The translations under genes were made by a program, and so were the position numbers. This document shows positions 23,662 to 32,129 of a stretch of 64,000 bases of DNA, in pieces. Source of the DNA: an uncultured Spartobacteria bacterium (GTDB lineage: Bacteria > Verrucomicrobiota > Verrucomicrobiia > Chthoniobacterales > JAATET01); NCBI GenBank assembly GCA_938011325.1, contig CALLUD010000012.1, forward strand, positions 62,001-126,000, read 5' to 3'. Positions within the stretch are counted from its first letter, which is position 1; every line of letters begins with the position of its first letter. Under the pieces are notes generated by a model that did no database searches, was not told the DNA's origin, and saw only the letters and a program-made list of their open reading frames with translations.

Positions 23662-23682
23662 CCGCCCCGGCTGATGGGGCGG
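23662..23682 (+). terminator. GC-rich hairpin after the acidic secreted protein
   Basis: CCGCCCC (23662-23668) pairs with GGGGCGG (23676-23682) around a 7-nt loop, starting 7 bp after the stop codon. There is no T tract, so it may act as a transcript end or processing hairpin, or simply precede the repeat array. Confidence 0.35.
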
Positions 23683-23702
23683 AGGGGAAGGCATTTCGCG
23701 GT

Positions 23703-23930
23703 GCAAAGGGGGCCGCTTGAGTTATCAGGCAAGGGTCTTTGCATGCAAAGGGGGGCCGGTTGGGTTCTCAAGCAGGGCTCTTTGCACGCAAAGGGGGCCG
23801 GTTGAGTTTTCAAGCGGGGGTCTTTGCACGCAAAGGGGGCCGGTTGAGTTTTCAAGCAGGGGTCTTTGCATGCAAAGAGGGCCGGTTGGGTTCTCAAGCA
23901 GGGGTCTTTGCACGCAAAGGAGGCGGGTGG
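23703..23930. repeat. Tandem array of a 42-bp unit containing a palindrome
   Basis: The core GCAAAG recurs at 23703, 23745, 23788, 23830, 23872 and 23914, giving five units of 42-43 bp. Each unit has a near-perfect palindrome (CTTTGCAYGCAAAG) joined to a conserved, non-palindromic stretch like GGCCGGTTGRGTTYTCAAGC. Most copies differ at only a few positions, mostly transitions. It lies between the convergent ends of the acidic secreted protein and the membrane protein. Because the interval between palindromes is itself conserved, it is not a CRISPR. Possible roles are a multi-hairpin transcript end, a repetitive extragenic palindrome array, or a protein-binding array. Confidence 0.9.
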
Positions 23931-23971
23931 CGTCTCGAAGCGCGAGATGGAGGGGCGGAGTCGGGAGACCG

Positions 23972-24826
23972 TTATCGCGTGAGGGCCTCTGCGGCGATGC
24001 CGAGGATTCCGCCGAGGGCCAACGCGAGGTCGGCCCACACCGTTGCGGCGTCGCCGCCTGCGGCGCGTTCCACCCAGCCGGCGGAGGCAATGAGCATGGC
24101 GGCGCCGAGGGCACCCACTCTCGCCGGAGAGCCGGCGCCGGCGAGGATGGCCCCGAGCAACACCACGGCAACGCCAATCGCCAGCACGCGGGCGGGCCGG
24201 GCGTCGGGCGGGAAGATTCTCGCGATGGAAACCTCGCCCCGCGCCAGGTCGCGCCGGTGCTCGATGCGGGCAATGAGGATGCAATTCGCGATGCACACCA
24301 CCGCAAAGGTCGCGATGTCGGCCGCGAGCGACCACGAGGGTTGGTAAACAAAAGGCACGAGCCCGGCGCCGGCGGCGAAGACGAAGCTCACGACCAGTTC
24401 CTTCAACCAGCCGCGGCCGAGCCGCTCGCCGGCGAGGTGATTCCACGCGAAATAGACCGCCACCACGCCGCCGACCGCCAGCCCGCCGAGCGTGACCGCG
24501 ACGGGAACGGCCGTGGCGAGCAGCCAGAGTTCGACCGCCACCGCGCAGAGAATCGCCCCGACGAGCGGCCGGGCGTGGCGGTGGCTGAACCGATGGCGGT
24601 GCGACATTTCTTCGCTGACCCGCAGCCGGATGCCATCGATCACCCGGTCGGTCGCGTAGATCACAAACACGGCAAGGAACAACGCTGCGCGCTCGCCGAG
24701 GGTGAGGGTCACCCCCGCCGCCCGGGCAAAAAGCTCCTGCCAGACGAGGGTGATGAGGGGTGCGTCGAGATTGAGGACATTCGGCCAAAGCCACCATGGG
24801 ACGCGCATGGGGTTGTCAATTCGCAT
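23972..24826 (-). CDS. Polytopic membrane protein, UbiA-like
   Basis: A 284-aa integral membrane protein with about eight hydrophobic segments, for example GERAALFLAVFVIYATDRVI, LVGAILCAVAVELWLLATAV and VLAIGVAVVLLGAILAGAG. The block IYATDRVIDGIRLRVSEEMS followed by HRHRFSHRH sits where prenyltransferases of the UbiA superfamily carry their first Asp-rich motif, and ARIEHRRDLARGE could be the second polar loop. The Asp motif is weak (one D-x3-D), so prenyl transfer is only suggested. It faces the tandem repeat array. A different small membrane family is equally possible. Confidence 0.55.
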   Translation of the reverse strand: MRIDNPMRVPWWLWPNVLNLDAPLITLVWQELFARAAGVTLTLGERAALFLAVFVIYATDRVIDGIRLRVSEEMSHRHRFSHRHARPLVGAILCAVAVELWLLATAVPVAVTLGGLAVGGVVAVYFAWNHLAGERLGRGWLKELVVSFVFAAGAGLVPFVYQPSWSLAADIATFAVVCIANCILIARIEHRRDLARGEVSIARIFPPDARPARVLAIGVAVVLLGAILAGAGSPARVGALGAAMLIASAGWVERAAGGDAATVWADLALALGGILGIAAEALTR

Positions 24827-24855
24827 GAGGTGGCTTACCTACTCAACCGCGAGGG

Positions 24856-27807
24856 ATGCGTTTTCAACATTATGAGGTTCTGCGCCGGGACGACGGCTCG
24901 TTGTTCGAGTTGGGTCGTGGCGCCATGGGCATCACTTACAAAGCCTTTGATACCAATCTGCGGACGAATGTCGCGCTGAAGGTGATCAACTCCACCTACC
25001 TCAACAGCGAGGTGGCGCGGCAGCGGTTTCTGCGCGAGGCGCGCGCGGCCGCGGCGATCCGGCATCCGAACGTCGCCGCCGTGTTTCATCTCGGAAACGA
25101 GGACGACGCCTATTTCTACGCGATGGAGTTCATCGACGGCGAGACCGTCGAGGCCTACATGCAGCGCGAGGGGGCCGTGCCGACATTGATGGCACTGGAG
25201 ATCGCCGCGCAGGTCGCGAAGGCGCTCGCCGCCGCCGAGAAGCAGGGGCTCGTGCATCGCGACATCAAGCCCTCGAATCTCATGCTCGTGCGCGAGGACG
25301 GCGGCGACGATTTCATCGTGAAGGTGATCGACTTCGGCCTCGCCAAGGCGGCCGACAAGGAAAGCGCCGACACCGCGACGTTGACGATGGGCGGATTCCT
25401 CGGCACGCCGCATTTCGCGAGCCCGGAGCAACTCGAGGAGCGCGAGCTCGACACGCGCAGCGACATCTACAGCCTCGGCGTCACGCTTTATTACATGCTC
25501 GCGGGGCGCACGCCCTTCAGCGGATCGCTCGCGCAGGTGATGAGCCAGCATTTGCACCGCGAGCCGCCGCTCGAGCTGCTGGCGGATCAACCGCGGCAGG
25601 TCGTGGCCTTGCTCGAGCGGATGATGGAGAAGGACCCCGACCGGCGCCCGCAAACGCCGGCGGAGTTGCGCCGCGAGATCGAGGCGTGCATCGAGGCGGT
25701 TCGCGAGGCGCAGTCCGGCTCATCGGGCGGCGCGCCCGCCGAGGGCGACCCGGATACCGAGACGCTCGTGGTCGAGGAAAAGGGCACCAGCGCGCTCGAG
25801 CCGGCGCCGGGGGTGGTTCTCGCGGAGCGGTTCGAGCTGATCTCGCGCTACGAGCCGGGGCAATACGGGAATACGTTCAAGGCGCGCAATCTCGAGACCG
25901 GCGAGATCGTCGCGGTGCTGATCCTGAACCCCAATCTCCTGCCGACGAGCGAAGCCTACACGCGCCTCGAGAACGAAGTGAACGCGTTGCAGGCCGTGCG
26001 GCACCCGGCGGTGATGCGGGTGTATTCGCTCGAGCGTGCGCATCATCTCAGCTTCGTGTCGCGTGAGTGGGTGGAGGGCGAGTCGCTGCTCGATACCATG
26101 CGTTCGCAGGGACGCCTGCCTGTCGCCGACGCGATGAAAATTCTCACGTCGCTCGCAGGCGGCCTCGAAGCCGTGCAGCGGGCGCAGGTTCCCTGCCCGG
26201 AGCTTTCGGCGAGCTGGATTGTCCTCGCCAAGGACCCGGCGACGGGAACGATCGTTCCCAAGTTCAATGCGCTGAATTTCTCGCATGTCGCGCCGGCCAG
26301 CCCGGACCAGACGCTGGTGGCGAGCCCCTCGGCGATGCTGCGCGGCTCGTTCCACGGGAATTCCGCGGGGGAGTTTGTGTTTTCGCTGGCGGCGATCGCC
26401 TATCAAGTGCTCGGCGGCGTGCACGCCGCGAACCCGACGGAGACGTTTGTTCCGATCCCGGGACTTTCCGAGGAGGCGAACCTCGTCCTGCGGCGGGCGT
26501 TCGATCCGGCAAGCGGCTTTTCGTCGCCGGTGGCGTTTGTCTCCGCGCTCGTCGATGCAGCCGGCGATCCGGTTGTTTCCACGCCCGCGGCGCCGAAGCC
26601 TCCGCCCGTGCCCGAACGTGTGCCGGCTGCGGCGACAACCGGCTCCGGCAAAGGCGGGCGTGGCATTCTGGTTCTGGCCGGAGTGCTGGTCGGAGGTCTT
26701 CTTCTCATCGTCGCCCTGCTGGCGATGCTCGTGGTTCCGCGATTGCGCAACGCGATGGTCGCCGGCCAGGAGATTGCCGCCGCCACACCTGAGCCGGTGG
26801 TCGAACCCGCCGCCACACCCGATCCGACGCCGGAACCGACCCCCGAGCCCACACCCGTGGACCCGCGTCAGCTCGCGTTGGAGAAGGGTCTTTCCGAAGC
26901 GCAACAAATGACCGCCAACGACGAGTTCGCGGGGGCGCTTCACGCCCTCGACGACCTGCGGCGGGAATTTCCGGACGAACCTCTCATCAAGGAGCGCATG
27001 GAAATGGCGGCCGCGAAGCTGCGGGCGCAGAGTCCGGTGCTGAGCGACGTGCAACTTGCCCGCCTCAAGGAACCGCTGGAGCTGGCCGCGCAGGCGGGCT
27101 CGGACTCCGCGGCAATGCTGCTGGGGGATTCCTTGATGGAGTCGCATCCCGAGGAGGCGTTCACGCACTACCTGTTGGCCGCGGATGCCGGAAATTCCGA
27201 AGCGATGCTGGCGGTGGGGGATATGTATGCGAAGGGGAAGGGCACGGACAAAAGTCTCGAGAAGGCCCTTCGCTGGTATCAGGACGCCGCGAACAAGGGG
27301 AATCCGGCGGCGATGTATGCCGTGGGAGAGTGCCTTTATTTCGGGAACGGGACCGAACAGAGTGTCGGGAAAGCGGTTTACTACCTGACGCAGGCTTCTG
27401 CGTTTAACGACAAACGCGCGAAGAACCTGCTCGGCGACATCTACCGCAAGGGCGCGGGCCCCATTAAGCCGAATCTGGCGGAAGCGTATCGCCTCTTTTT
27501 CGAGGCGGCGAAAGACGGCAACCTCGACGCGCAGGGCAATCTCGGCGTGATGATTGCCAACGGAGAGGTGCCCGGCGAACCGGCAAATCCCGAGAAGGCC
27601 GTAGGCCTGTTTCGCGAGGGTGCTGAACAGGGCAATGGCCCCTGCATGTTTTACTACGCCCTGTGCCTCGAAAAGGGCATCGGCATTGGCAAGAACTTCA
27701 GCGCCGCGAAATCCTGGTATGTGAAGGCTGCGGAGGCCGGAAATGACCCCGCCCGGCAGTGGTGCAGCGAAAACGACGTGAAATTCACGCCTCCAGCCGG
27801 AGACTGA
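24856..27807 (+). CDS. Membrane Ser/Thr protein kinase with pseudokinase domain and Sel1 repeats
   Basis: A 983-aa protein. Residues ~5-280 form an active-looking PknB-type kinase: P-loop LGRGAMGITYKAF, ATP-binding Lys42 in VALKVI, catalytic HRDIKPSNLM (Asp136) and DFG (Asp159). Residues ~320-570 form a second kinase fold, FELISRYEPGQYGNTFKARN, in which the Lys is lost (IVAVLILNP) and HRD/DFG are absent: a pseudokinase. A transmembrane helix (~602-627, ILVLAGVLVGGLLLIVALLA) is followed by a PEPTPEPTP linker. Next come a ~90-residue helical region and about five Sel1/TPR-like repeats (AMLAVGDMYAKGKGTDKSLE). Likely a surface-sensing or scaffold kinase; targets unknown. Confidence 0.9.
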   Translation: MRFQHYEVLRRDDGSLFELGRGAMGITYKAFDTNLRTNVALKVINSTYLNSEVARQRFLREARAAAAIRHPNVAAVFHLGNEDDAYFYAMEFIDGETVEAYMQREGAVPTLMALEIAAQVAKALAAAEKQGLVHRDIKPSNLMLVREDGGDDFIVKVIDFGLAKAADKESADTATLTMGGFLGTPHFASPEQLEERELDTRSDIYSLGVTLYYMLAGRTPFSGSLAQVMSQHLHREPPLELLADQPRQVVALLERMMEKDPDRRPQTPAELRREIEACIEAVREAQSGSSGGAPAEGDPDTETLVVEEKGTSALEPAPGVVLAERFELISRYEPGQYGNTFKARNLETGEIVAVLILNPNLLPTSEAYTRLENEVNALQAVRHPAVMRVYSLERAHHLSFVSREWVEGESLLDTMRSQGRLPVADAMKILTSLAGGLEAVQRAQVPCPELSASWIVLAKDPATGTIVPKFNALNFSHVAPASPDQTLVASPSAMLRGSFHGNSAGEFVFSLAAIAYQVLGGVHAANPTETFVPIPGLSEEANLVLRRAFDPASGFSSPVAFVSALVDAAGDPVVSTPAAPKPPPVPERVPAAATTGSGKGGRGILVLAGVLVGGLLLIVALLAMLVVPRLRNAMVAGQEIAAATPEPVVEPAATPDPTPEPTPEPTPVDPRQLALEKGLSEAQQMTANDEFAGALHALDDLRREFPDEPLIKERMEMAAAKLRAQSPVLSDVQLARLKEPLELAAQAGSDSAAMLLGDSLMESHPEEAFTHYLLAADAGNSEAMLAVGDMYAKGKGTDKSLEKALRWYQDAANKGNPAAMYAVGECLYFGNGTEQSVGKAVYYLTQASAFNDKRAKNLLGDIYRKGAGPIKPNLAEAYRLFFEAAKDGNLDAQGNLGVMIANGEVPGEPANPEKAVGLFREGAEQGNGPCMFYYALCLEKGIGIGKNFSAAKSWYVKAAEAGNDPARQWCSENDVKFTPPAGD

Positions 27808-27871
27808 TCGGGTCCGCCCTTGCAATGGGCTGGATGACGGGATAAGCCGAAAGACCGCACGATTTCCAATC

Positions 27872-28390
27872 ATGAAACCTCTGACATCGCGTCTTACTGT
27901 GGGCACCGTTGCCGTTGCCCTGGCGGTCTCGGGCTGTTCCAGCCTCACGCCCGGCGAAAATGCCGCGGTTTTCGGCACCACCGCGGGAGCGGCAACCGGC
28001 ATCGCGCTGGGAGCCTCGGGGGTGCCGTCCTACATCACGGTTCCCGTGGCGATCGGCGCCGGAGTGCTGGCGGGCACGGCGGCCTACGTAGTCGCGAAGC
28101 ACCAGGCCACCGAGGAGCAGAAGCGAATCGCCGAGGCGCGGGCCAAGCTTTACTACGCGAAACTGGACGCGGAGCAGAAGGAAGCGATGCAGAAAAAGAA
28201 AGTCCGCTACATCGCGGTGGACACCGAGAAAGACGACAAGATCCAGGGAGAGAAAGCCGTAATGGTATTTGATACGCAGACACAGCAGCTCGTCGGCAAC
28301 GACGTCTACGATGTGAAGGACGCCCCGAAGGTGGGCCAGACGACGAAGTTGGACACCTACACGGCGCAATACGTCGGCACCGGCAGTTAA
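27872..28390 (+). CDS. Glycine-zipper lipoprotein
   Basis: A 172-aa protein with a lipobox (LAVSGC, Cys about residue 22) after MKPLTSRLTVGTVAVALAV. It is followed by a glycine-zipper hydrophobic stretch, AAVFGTTAGAATGIALGASG and VAIGAGVLAGTAAYVVAK, which could insert in or oligomerise at the outer membrane. A charged helix EEQKRIAEARAKLYYAKLDA leads into a small beta domain (VRYIAVDTEKDDKIQGEKAV) of unknown function. It is transcribed behind the kinase gene with 64 bp between them, and 22 bp before sucC. Confidence 0.7.
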   Translation: MKPLTSRLTVGTVAVALAVSGCSSLTPGENAAVFGTTAGAATGIALGASGVPSYITVPVAIGAGVLAGTAAYVVAKHQATEEQKRIAEARAKLYYAKLDAEQKEAMQKKKVRYIAVDTEKDDKIQGEKAVMVFDTQTQQLVGNDVYDVKDAPKVGQTTKLDTYTAQYVGTGS

Positions 28391-28412
28391 GGGAGGAACG
28401 GTCGCTCGACGA

Positions 28413-29603
28413 ATGAACATTCACGAATTTCAGGCCAAGCAGCTTTTCGAAAAATTCGGCGTCGCCACGCCGAAGGGATTCTCCGCCACCACCGCCGCCG
28501 AGGCGCGTGAGGCCGCCCAGAGGCTGGGAACCAACAACCTCGTGGTGAAGGCGCAGATCCACGCCGGCGGCCGCGGCAAGGGCACCTTCAAGAGCGGGTT
28601 CAAGGGCGGCGTTCATCTCGCCGACAGCGTGGAAAAGGTCGAGGAACTCGCGGGCAAAATGCTCGGCGAGACGCTCGTCACCCACCAGACCGGTCCGGCC
28701 GGCAAGGTGGTCAACACGGTTCTCGTGGCGGAGAGTGTCGAGATCGAGAAGGAGTTTTATTTCGCGATCCTCATGGACCGCGCGATCGCCAGCCCGCTCA
28801 TCATTGCGAGCACCGAGGGCGGCGTGGAGATCGAGAAGGTCGCCGAGGAGAGTCCGCACAAGATCCTGCGTGAGCCGATTCATCCGACGCTGGGCCTGCA
28901 GGCCTATCAGGCGCGGAAGATTGCCAAGCAGCTCGGCTTCACCTCGGCGCAGATGCCGAAGGCCGCGAAGCTCTTCCTTTCGATCTACAAACTTTTCATC
29001 GAGTGCGACTGCTCGCTCGTCGAGGTGAACCCGCTCGTGGTCACGAAGTCCGGCGACGTGCAGGCGCTCGACGCGAAATTCAACTTCGACGACAACGCCC
29101 TGTTCCGGCATCCCGATATCGTGGCGTTCCGCGACGTGTCGGAGGAGGATCCGCGCGAAGTGGAGGCCTCGAAGTCGAACCTCAATTACATTGGCCTCGA
29201 CGGAAACATCGCCTGCCTCGTAAATGGCGCGGGCCTCGCGATGGCGACGATGGACATCATCAAATACCACGGAGGCGAGCCCGCAAACTTCCTCGATGTC
29301 GGCGGTGGCGCCACCGAGGAGCAGGTCACCGAGGCTTTCAAGATTCTCATCGCCGATGAGAACGTGAAGGCGATTCTGGTGAACATTTTCGGCGGCATTA
29401 TGCGCTGCGACATCATTGCGCAGGGCATCATCAACGCCGTGAAGGCGGTGAGCCTCCCGGTGCCGCTTGTCGTGCGCCTCGAGGGCACGAACGTCGATCT
29501 CGGCAAGAAGCTGCTGGCCGAATCCGGTCTCCCGATCGAGACCGCAACCGGACTCACCGAGGCAGCGACGCTCGCCGTCGCCGCCGCAAAGAAGGCCGCC
29601 TGA
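28413..29603 (+). CDS. sucC: Succinyl-CoA synthetase (ADP-forming), beta subunit
   Basis: A 396-aa TCA-cycle enzyme subunit that binds nucleotide and succinate. The ATP-grasp N-terminal part starts MNIHEFQAKQLFEKFGVATP, with VVKAQIHAGGRGKGTFKSGF at the nucleotide loop. The C-terminal CoA-ligase domain includes CLVNGAGLAMATMDIIKYHG, NFLDVGGGATEEQVTEAF and LVNIFGGIMRCDIIAQG, all conserved. It works with SucD to convert succinyl-CoA plus NDP and Pi to succinate and NTP. The VOC-family gene starts inside the stop codon (TGATG), separating it from sucD, which is unusual. GGGAGGA lies ~15 bp upstream of the ATG. Confidence 0.95.
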   Translation: MNIHEFQAKQLFEKFGVATPKGFSATTAAEAREAAQRLGTNNLVVKAQIHAGGRGKGTFKSGFKGGVHLADSVEKVEELAGKMLGETLVTHQTGPAGKVVNTVLVAESVEIEKEFYFAILMDRAIASPLIIASTEGGVEIEKVAEESPHKILREPIHPTLGLQAYQARKIAKQLGFTSAQMPKAAKLFLSIYKLFIECDCSLVEVNPLVVTKSGDVQALDAKFNFDDNALFRHPDIVAFRDVSEEDPREVEASKSNLNYIGLDGNIACLVNGAGLAMATMDIIKYHGGEPANFLDVGGGATEEQVTEAFKILIADENVKAILVNIFGGIMRCDIIAQGIINAVKAVSLPVPLVVRLEGTNVDLGKKLLAESGLPIETATGLTEAATLAVAAAKKAA

Positions 29604-30004
29604 TGGACGGAATAGGCATTCGATTCGCAGCCTTCACCGGCTATCCCGCGACCGACATCGCCCGGGCGCGCAAGTTCTACGGGGAAATCCTCGGTCTGCG
29701 CGAAGGCAGTATTTTCGAGCACGAAGGCGAGGTCGGCTGGGTGGAGTTTGAGATTCCCGGCGGACACACGCTCGCGATCGCCCGGGCCAGCGACCAGTGG
29801 CAACCGAATCCGAACGGCGGTGGACTTTGCCTCGAAGTCGAGGACCTCGACGCTGCGGTGAAGAAGCTCGAAGAAGCCGGCGTCACCATCGTGATGCCGA
29901 TCCAGGACTTCCCGATTTGCCGCATGGCGCTCGTCGCCGACCCCGACGGCAACACCCTCGCCCTCCATCAGCAGAAACCCAATCATCCCGAACGCTCTCT
30001 CTAG
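29603..30004 (+). CDS. VOC (glyoxalase/dioxygenase fold) family protein
   Basis: A 133-aa single-domain VOC protein: FAAFTGYPATDIARARKFYG, ILGLREGSIFEHEGEVGWVE, LCLEVEDLDAAVKKLEEAGV and CRMALVADPDGNTLALHQQ. The C-terminal DPDGN motif is standard. The usual first metal-ligand His of the N-terminal strand is replaced (RFAAFT), so metal catalysis is doubtful. The start ATG overlaps the sucC stop (TGATG) and sucD begins 11 bp after its stop, so it is translated within the sucCD transcript. A role connected to succinyl-CoA or methylmalonyl-CoA metabolism is conceivable (methylmalonyl-CoA epimerase is a VOC fold) but unproven. Confidence 0.8.
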   Translation: MDGIGIRFAAFTGYPATDIARARKFYGEILGLREGSIFEHEGEVGWVEFEIPGGHTLAIARASDQWQPNPNGGGLCLEVEDLDAAVKKLEEAGVTIVMPIQDFPICRMALVADPDGNTLALHQQKPNHPERSL

Positions 30005-30015
30005 GCCGCTCTTCC

Positions 30016-30894
30016 ATGTCCGTTCTCGTCGATAAAAATACGCGCCTTCTCGTCCAAGGCATCACCGGCAGTGCCGGCGCATTCCACGCCCGGGGCTGTC
30101 TCGAATATGGGACCAATGTCGTCGCCGGCGTGACCCCTGGAAAAGGCGGCATGATGTTCGATGACAAGATTCCGGTCTTCGACACCGCGCACGAAGCCCG
30201 TCACGAGACCGGTTGCAACGCGACGATGATCTTTGTGCCGGCGCCCTTCGCGGCCGACGCCATTCTCGAAGCCGCCGACGCGGGCATCGAGCTCGTCGTC
30301 TGCATCACGGAAGGCATTCCGGTCGTTGACATGATGCGGGTGAAGGCCGCGCTGGCCGACAAGCCCTGCCGGCTCATCGGGCCGAACTGCCCGGGCATCA
30401 TCACTCCCGGCCAGTGCAAGATCGGCATCATGCCCGGTTACATCCACAAGCCCGGCACCGTTGGCGTGATTTCCCGCTCGGGCACGCTCACCTACGAAGC
30501 GGTCTGGCAGCTCACGAGCCGCGGCTACGGCCAGAGCACGTGCATCGGCATTGGCGGCGATCCGATCAATGGCACCTCGCACCTCGATGCGCTGAAGCTT
30601 TTCAACGACGACCCCGATACCGAGGCGATCATTCTCATCGGTGAAATCGGTGGCACGGCGGAGGAGGAGGCAGCCGCGTGGGCACAGGCAAATTGCTCGA
30701 AGCCGATGGCGGCCTTCATCGCCGGAGCGACCGCGCCTCCCGGGCGCCGCATGGGCCACGCCGGTGCAATCGTCAGCGGCGGCAAGGGCACCGCGAGCGG
30801 CAAGATCGAGGCGCTGCGCAATGCCGGCATCGCCGTTGCCGAGTCTCCGGCCGACATGGCCGAGACACTCATCGCACGGATGAAGGGAAACTGA
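30016..30894 (+). CDS. sucD: Succinyl-CoA synthetase, alpha subunit
   Basis: A 292-aa CoA-binding subunit from the ATG at 30016 (MSVLVDKNTRLLVQGITGSA). The CoA-binding Rossmann part shows GTNVVAGVTPGKGGMMF and VFDTAHEARHETGCNATMIF. GPNCPGIITPGQCKIGIMPG is characteristic of SucD, and the phosphohistidine loop MGHAGAIVSGGKGTASGK places the catalytic His at ~248. It forms the enzyme with SucC. A strong intrinsic terminator follows 27 bp after its stop. The frame is open upstream to 29797 in another register of the VOC gene, but the ATG is clear. Confidence 0.95.
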   Translation: MSVLVDKNTRLLVQGITGSAGAFHARGCLEYGTNVVAGVTPGKGGMMFDDKIPVFDTAHEARHETGCNATMIFVPAPFAADAILEAADAGIELVVCITEGIPVVDMMRVKAALADKPCRLIGPNCPGIITPGQCKIGIMPGYIHKPGTVGVISRSGTLTYEAVWQLTSRGYGQSTCIGIGGDPINGTSHLDALKLFNDDPDTEAIILIGEIGGTAEEEAAAWAQANCSKPMAAFIAGATAPPGRRMGHAGAIVSGGKGTASGKIEALRNAGIAVAESPADMAETLIARMKGN

Positions 30895-30921
30895 TCGCGC
30901 GGAAGCGCGTGGAACTTTCCA

Positions 30922-30956
30922 GCCGCCGGGTGCACGCGCCCGGCGGCTTTTCTTTT
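30922..30956 (+). terminator. Rho-independent terminator of sucC-VOC-sucD
   Basis: GCCGCCGGG at 30922-30930 pairs perfectly with CCCGGCGGC at 30939-30947, an 8-nt loop between, followed by TTTTCTTTT. A classic intrinsic terminator 27 bp after sucD. Confidence 0.85.
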
Positions 30957-31016
30957 GTGCGCGTGGCCGGCAGCGGAATCTTTGTTTGCGCCCCCGGCCG
31001 TGGTTGAATCACGCCG

Positions 31017-32084
31017 ATGAACGATCAGGAAAAAGCATTTCTATTTGAGCTGCTCGCGACGCCGAGCCCAAGCGGGTGGGAGGCGCCAGGACAACGGGTA
31101 TGGGCGAATCGCATGCGCGAGCTGGCGGACTCGGTGCACAGCGACGCCTACGGAAATGCCTGGGCGACGATCGCGGGCGAGAACGGGTTTACCGTGATGC
31201 TCGAGGCCCACGCCGACGAGATCGGCCTGATCGTCAAACACATCAGCGACGAGGGTTTCATCACGATGGCGCCGCTGGGCGGCTCGGATCGCACGATTGC
31301 CGGCGCGCGGCGCCTTCGCATCTTTGGCGACAAGGGCGAGGTGCCGGGGGTGATCGGCAACACGGCCCCGCATTTGCGCGACACGGGCAAGGACAAGATC
31401 ATCGAATGGAAAGAGCATTTCGTGGACGTTGGCGCCTCTTCGGCGGAAGAAGTCGCGAAGCTGGGAATTCGCGTCGGTCATCCCGCGGTGCTCGCCGATC
31501 AGGCGGAGGAGCTGCCCTCGGGCCGCATGGTCGGCCGCGCGATCGACAATCGAATCAGCGGCTTCCTGCTCACGCGCGTGTTTGCCGAGCTGAAGGCCTC
31601 CGGCAAAACCTGGGCAAGCACCGTGGCGGTGAACGCCGTGCAGGAGGAGATCGGTTCCTTCGGCGTGCAAATGGTCACTCACCGCCTGTTCCCCAGCGTC
31701 GCGCTTTGCTTCGACGTTACGCACGCGACCGACACACCGGGAATCAACCCGAAGGAACATGGCGAGATCGTGCTCGGGGGCGGGCCGACGCTCACCCATG
31801 GCATGTCGAATCACCCGCTCGTCGTGCAGCGGTTGATTGACCTTGCGACGCAGCATGGAATCCCGATCCAACACGAGGCGGTGTCCCGTTCCACCCGCAC
31901 GGATACCGACCAGATTTTCGTCACGCGTGAAGGCGTGCCCAGCGCGCTGGTCTCAATTCCGCTTCGCTACATGCACTCGCCGACCGAGCTCGTGGATCTG
32001 CGTGACGTGGAGAATGCCGTGAAGCTCGTCGTGGCCTTTGTGCAATCCCTCCGCCCGGGCGACACCTTCTTCACGAAGATCTAG
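31017..32084 (+). CDS. M42-family metallo-aminopeptidase
   Basis: A 355-aa peptidase related to glutamyl/tetrahedral aminopeptidases (FrvX, PepA, YsdC). The two-metal site ligands are in MLEAHADEIGLIV (His/Asp), VGRAIDNRISGFLL (bridging Asp), NAVQEEIGSFG (catalytic Glu and metal Glu), CFDVTHATDTPGI (Asp) and IPLRYMHSPTELVD (His). It trims N-terminal residues from short peptides in the cytoplasm. No signal peptide. It lies downstream of the sucD terminator, so it is independently transcribed. Exact peptide specificity is not readable. Confidence 0.9.
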   Translation: MNDQEKAFLFELLATPSPSGWEAPGQRVWANRMRELADSVHSDAYGNAWATIAGENGFTVMLEAHADEIGLIVKHISDEGFITMAPLGGSDRTIAGARRLRIFGDKGEVPGVIGNTAPHLRDTGKDKIIEWKEHFVDVGASSAEEVAKLGIRVGHPAVLADQAEELPSGRMVGRAIDNRISGFLLTRVFAELKASGKTWASTVAVNAVQEEIGSFGVQMVTHRLFPSVALCFDVTHATDTPGINPKEHGEIVLGGGPTLTHGMSNHPLVVQRLIDLATQHGIPIQHEAVSRSTRTDTDQIFVTREGVPSALVSIPLRYMHSPTELVDLRDVENAVKLVVAFVQSLRPGDTFFTKI

Positions 32085-32129
32085 AGCGCGGCCGCGCGCG
32101 GGATGCGGCCGCATTGCCGGCAGAGGACC

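Noticed and set aside
23703..23930. CRISPR array
   Set aside because: The sequences between the palindromes are conserved from copy to copy, so there are no unique spacers, and no cas genes are near.
23652..24797. Repeated 14-residue peptide frame across the 42-bp array (minus strand)
   Set aside because: Repeat length divisible by 3 makes an open repeated frame inevitable; there is no start context or domain, and it overlaps the membrane protein in another frame.
25720..28002. A 760-codon open frame on the minus strand opposite the kinase gene
   Set aside because: The plus-strand kinase/Sel1 protein is unmistakable; the antisense frame is Arg/His-rich with no motif.
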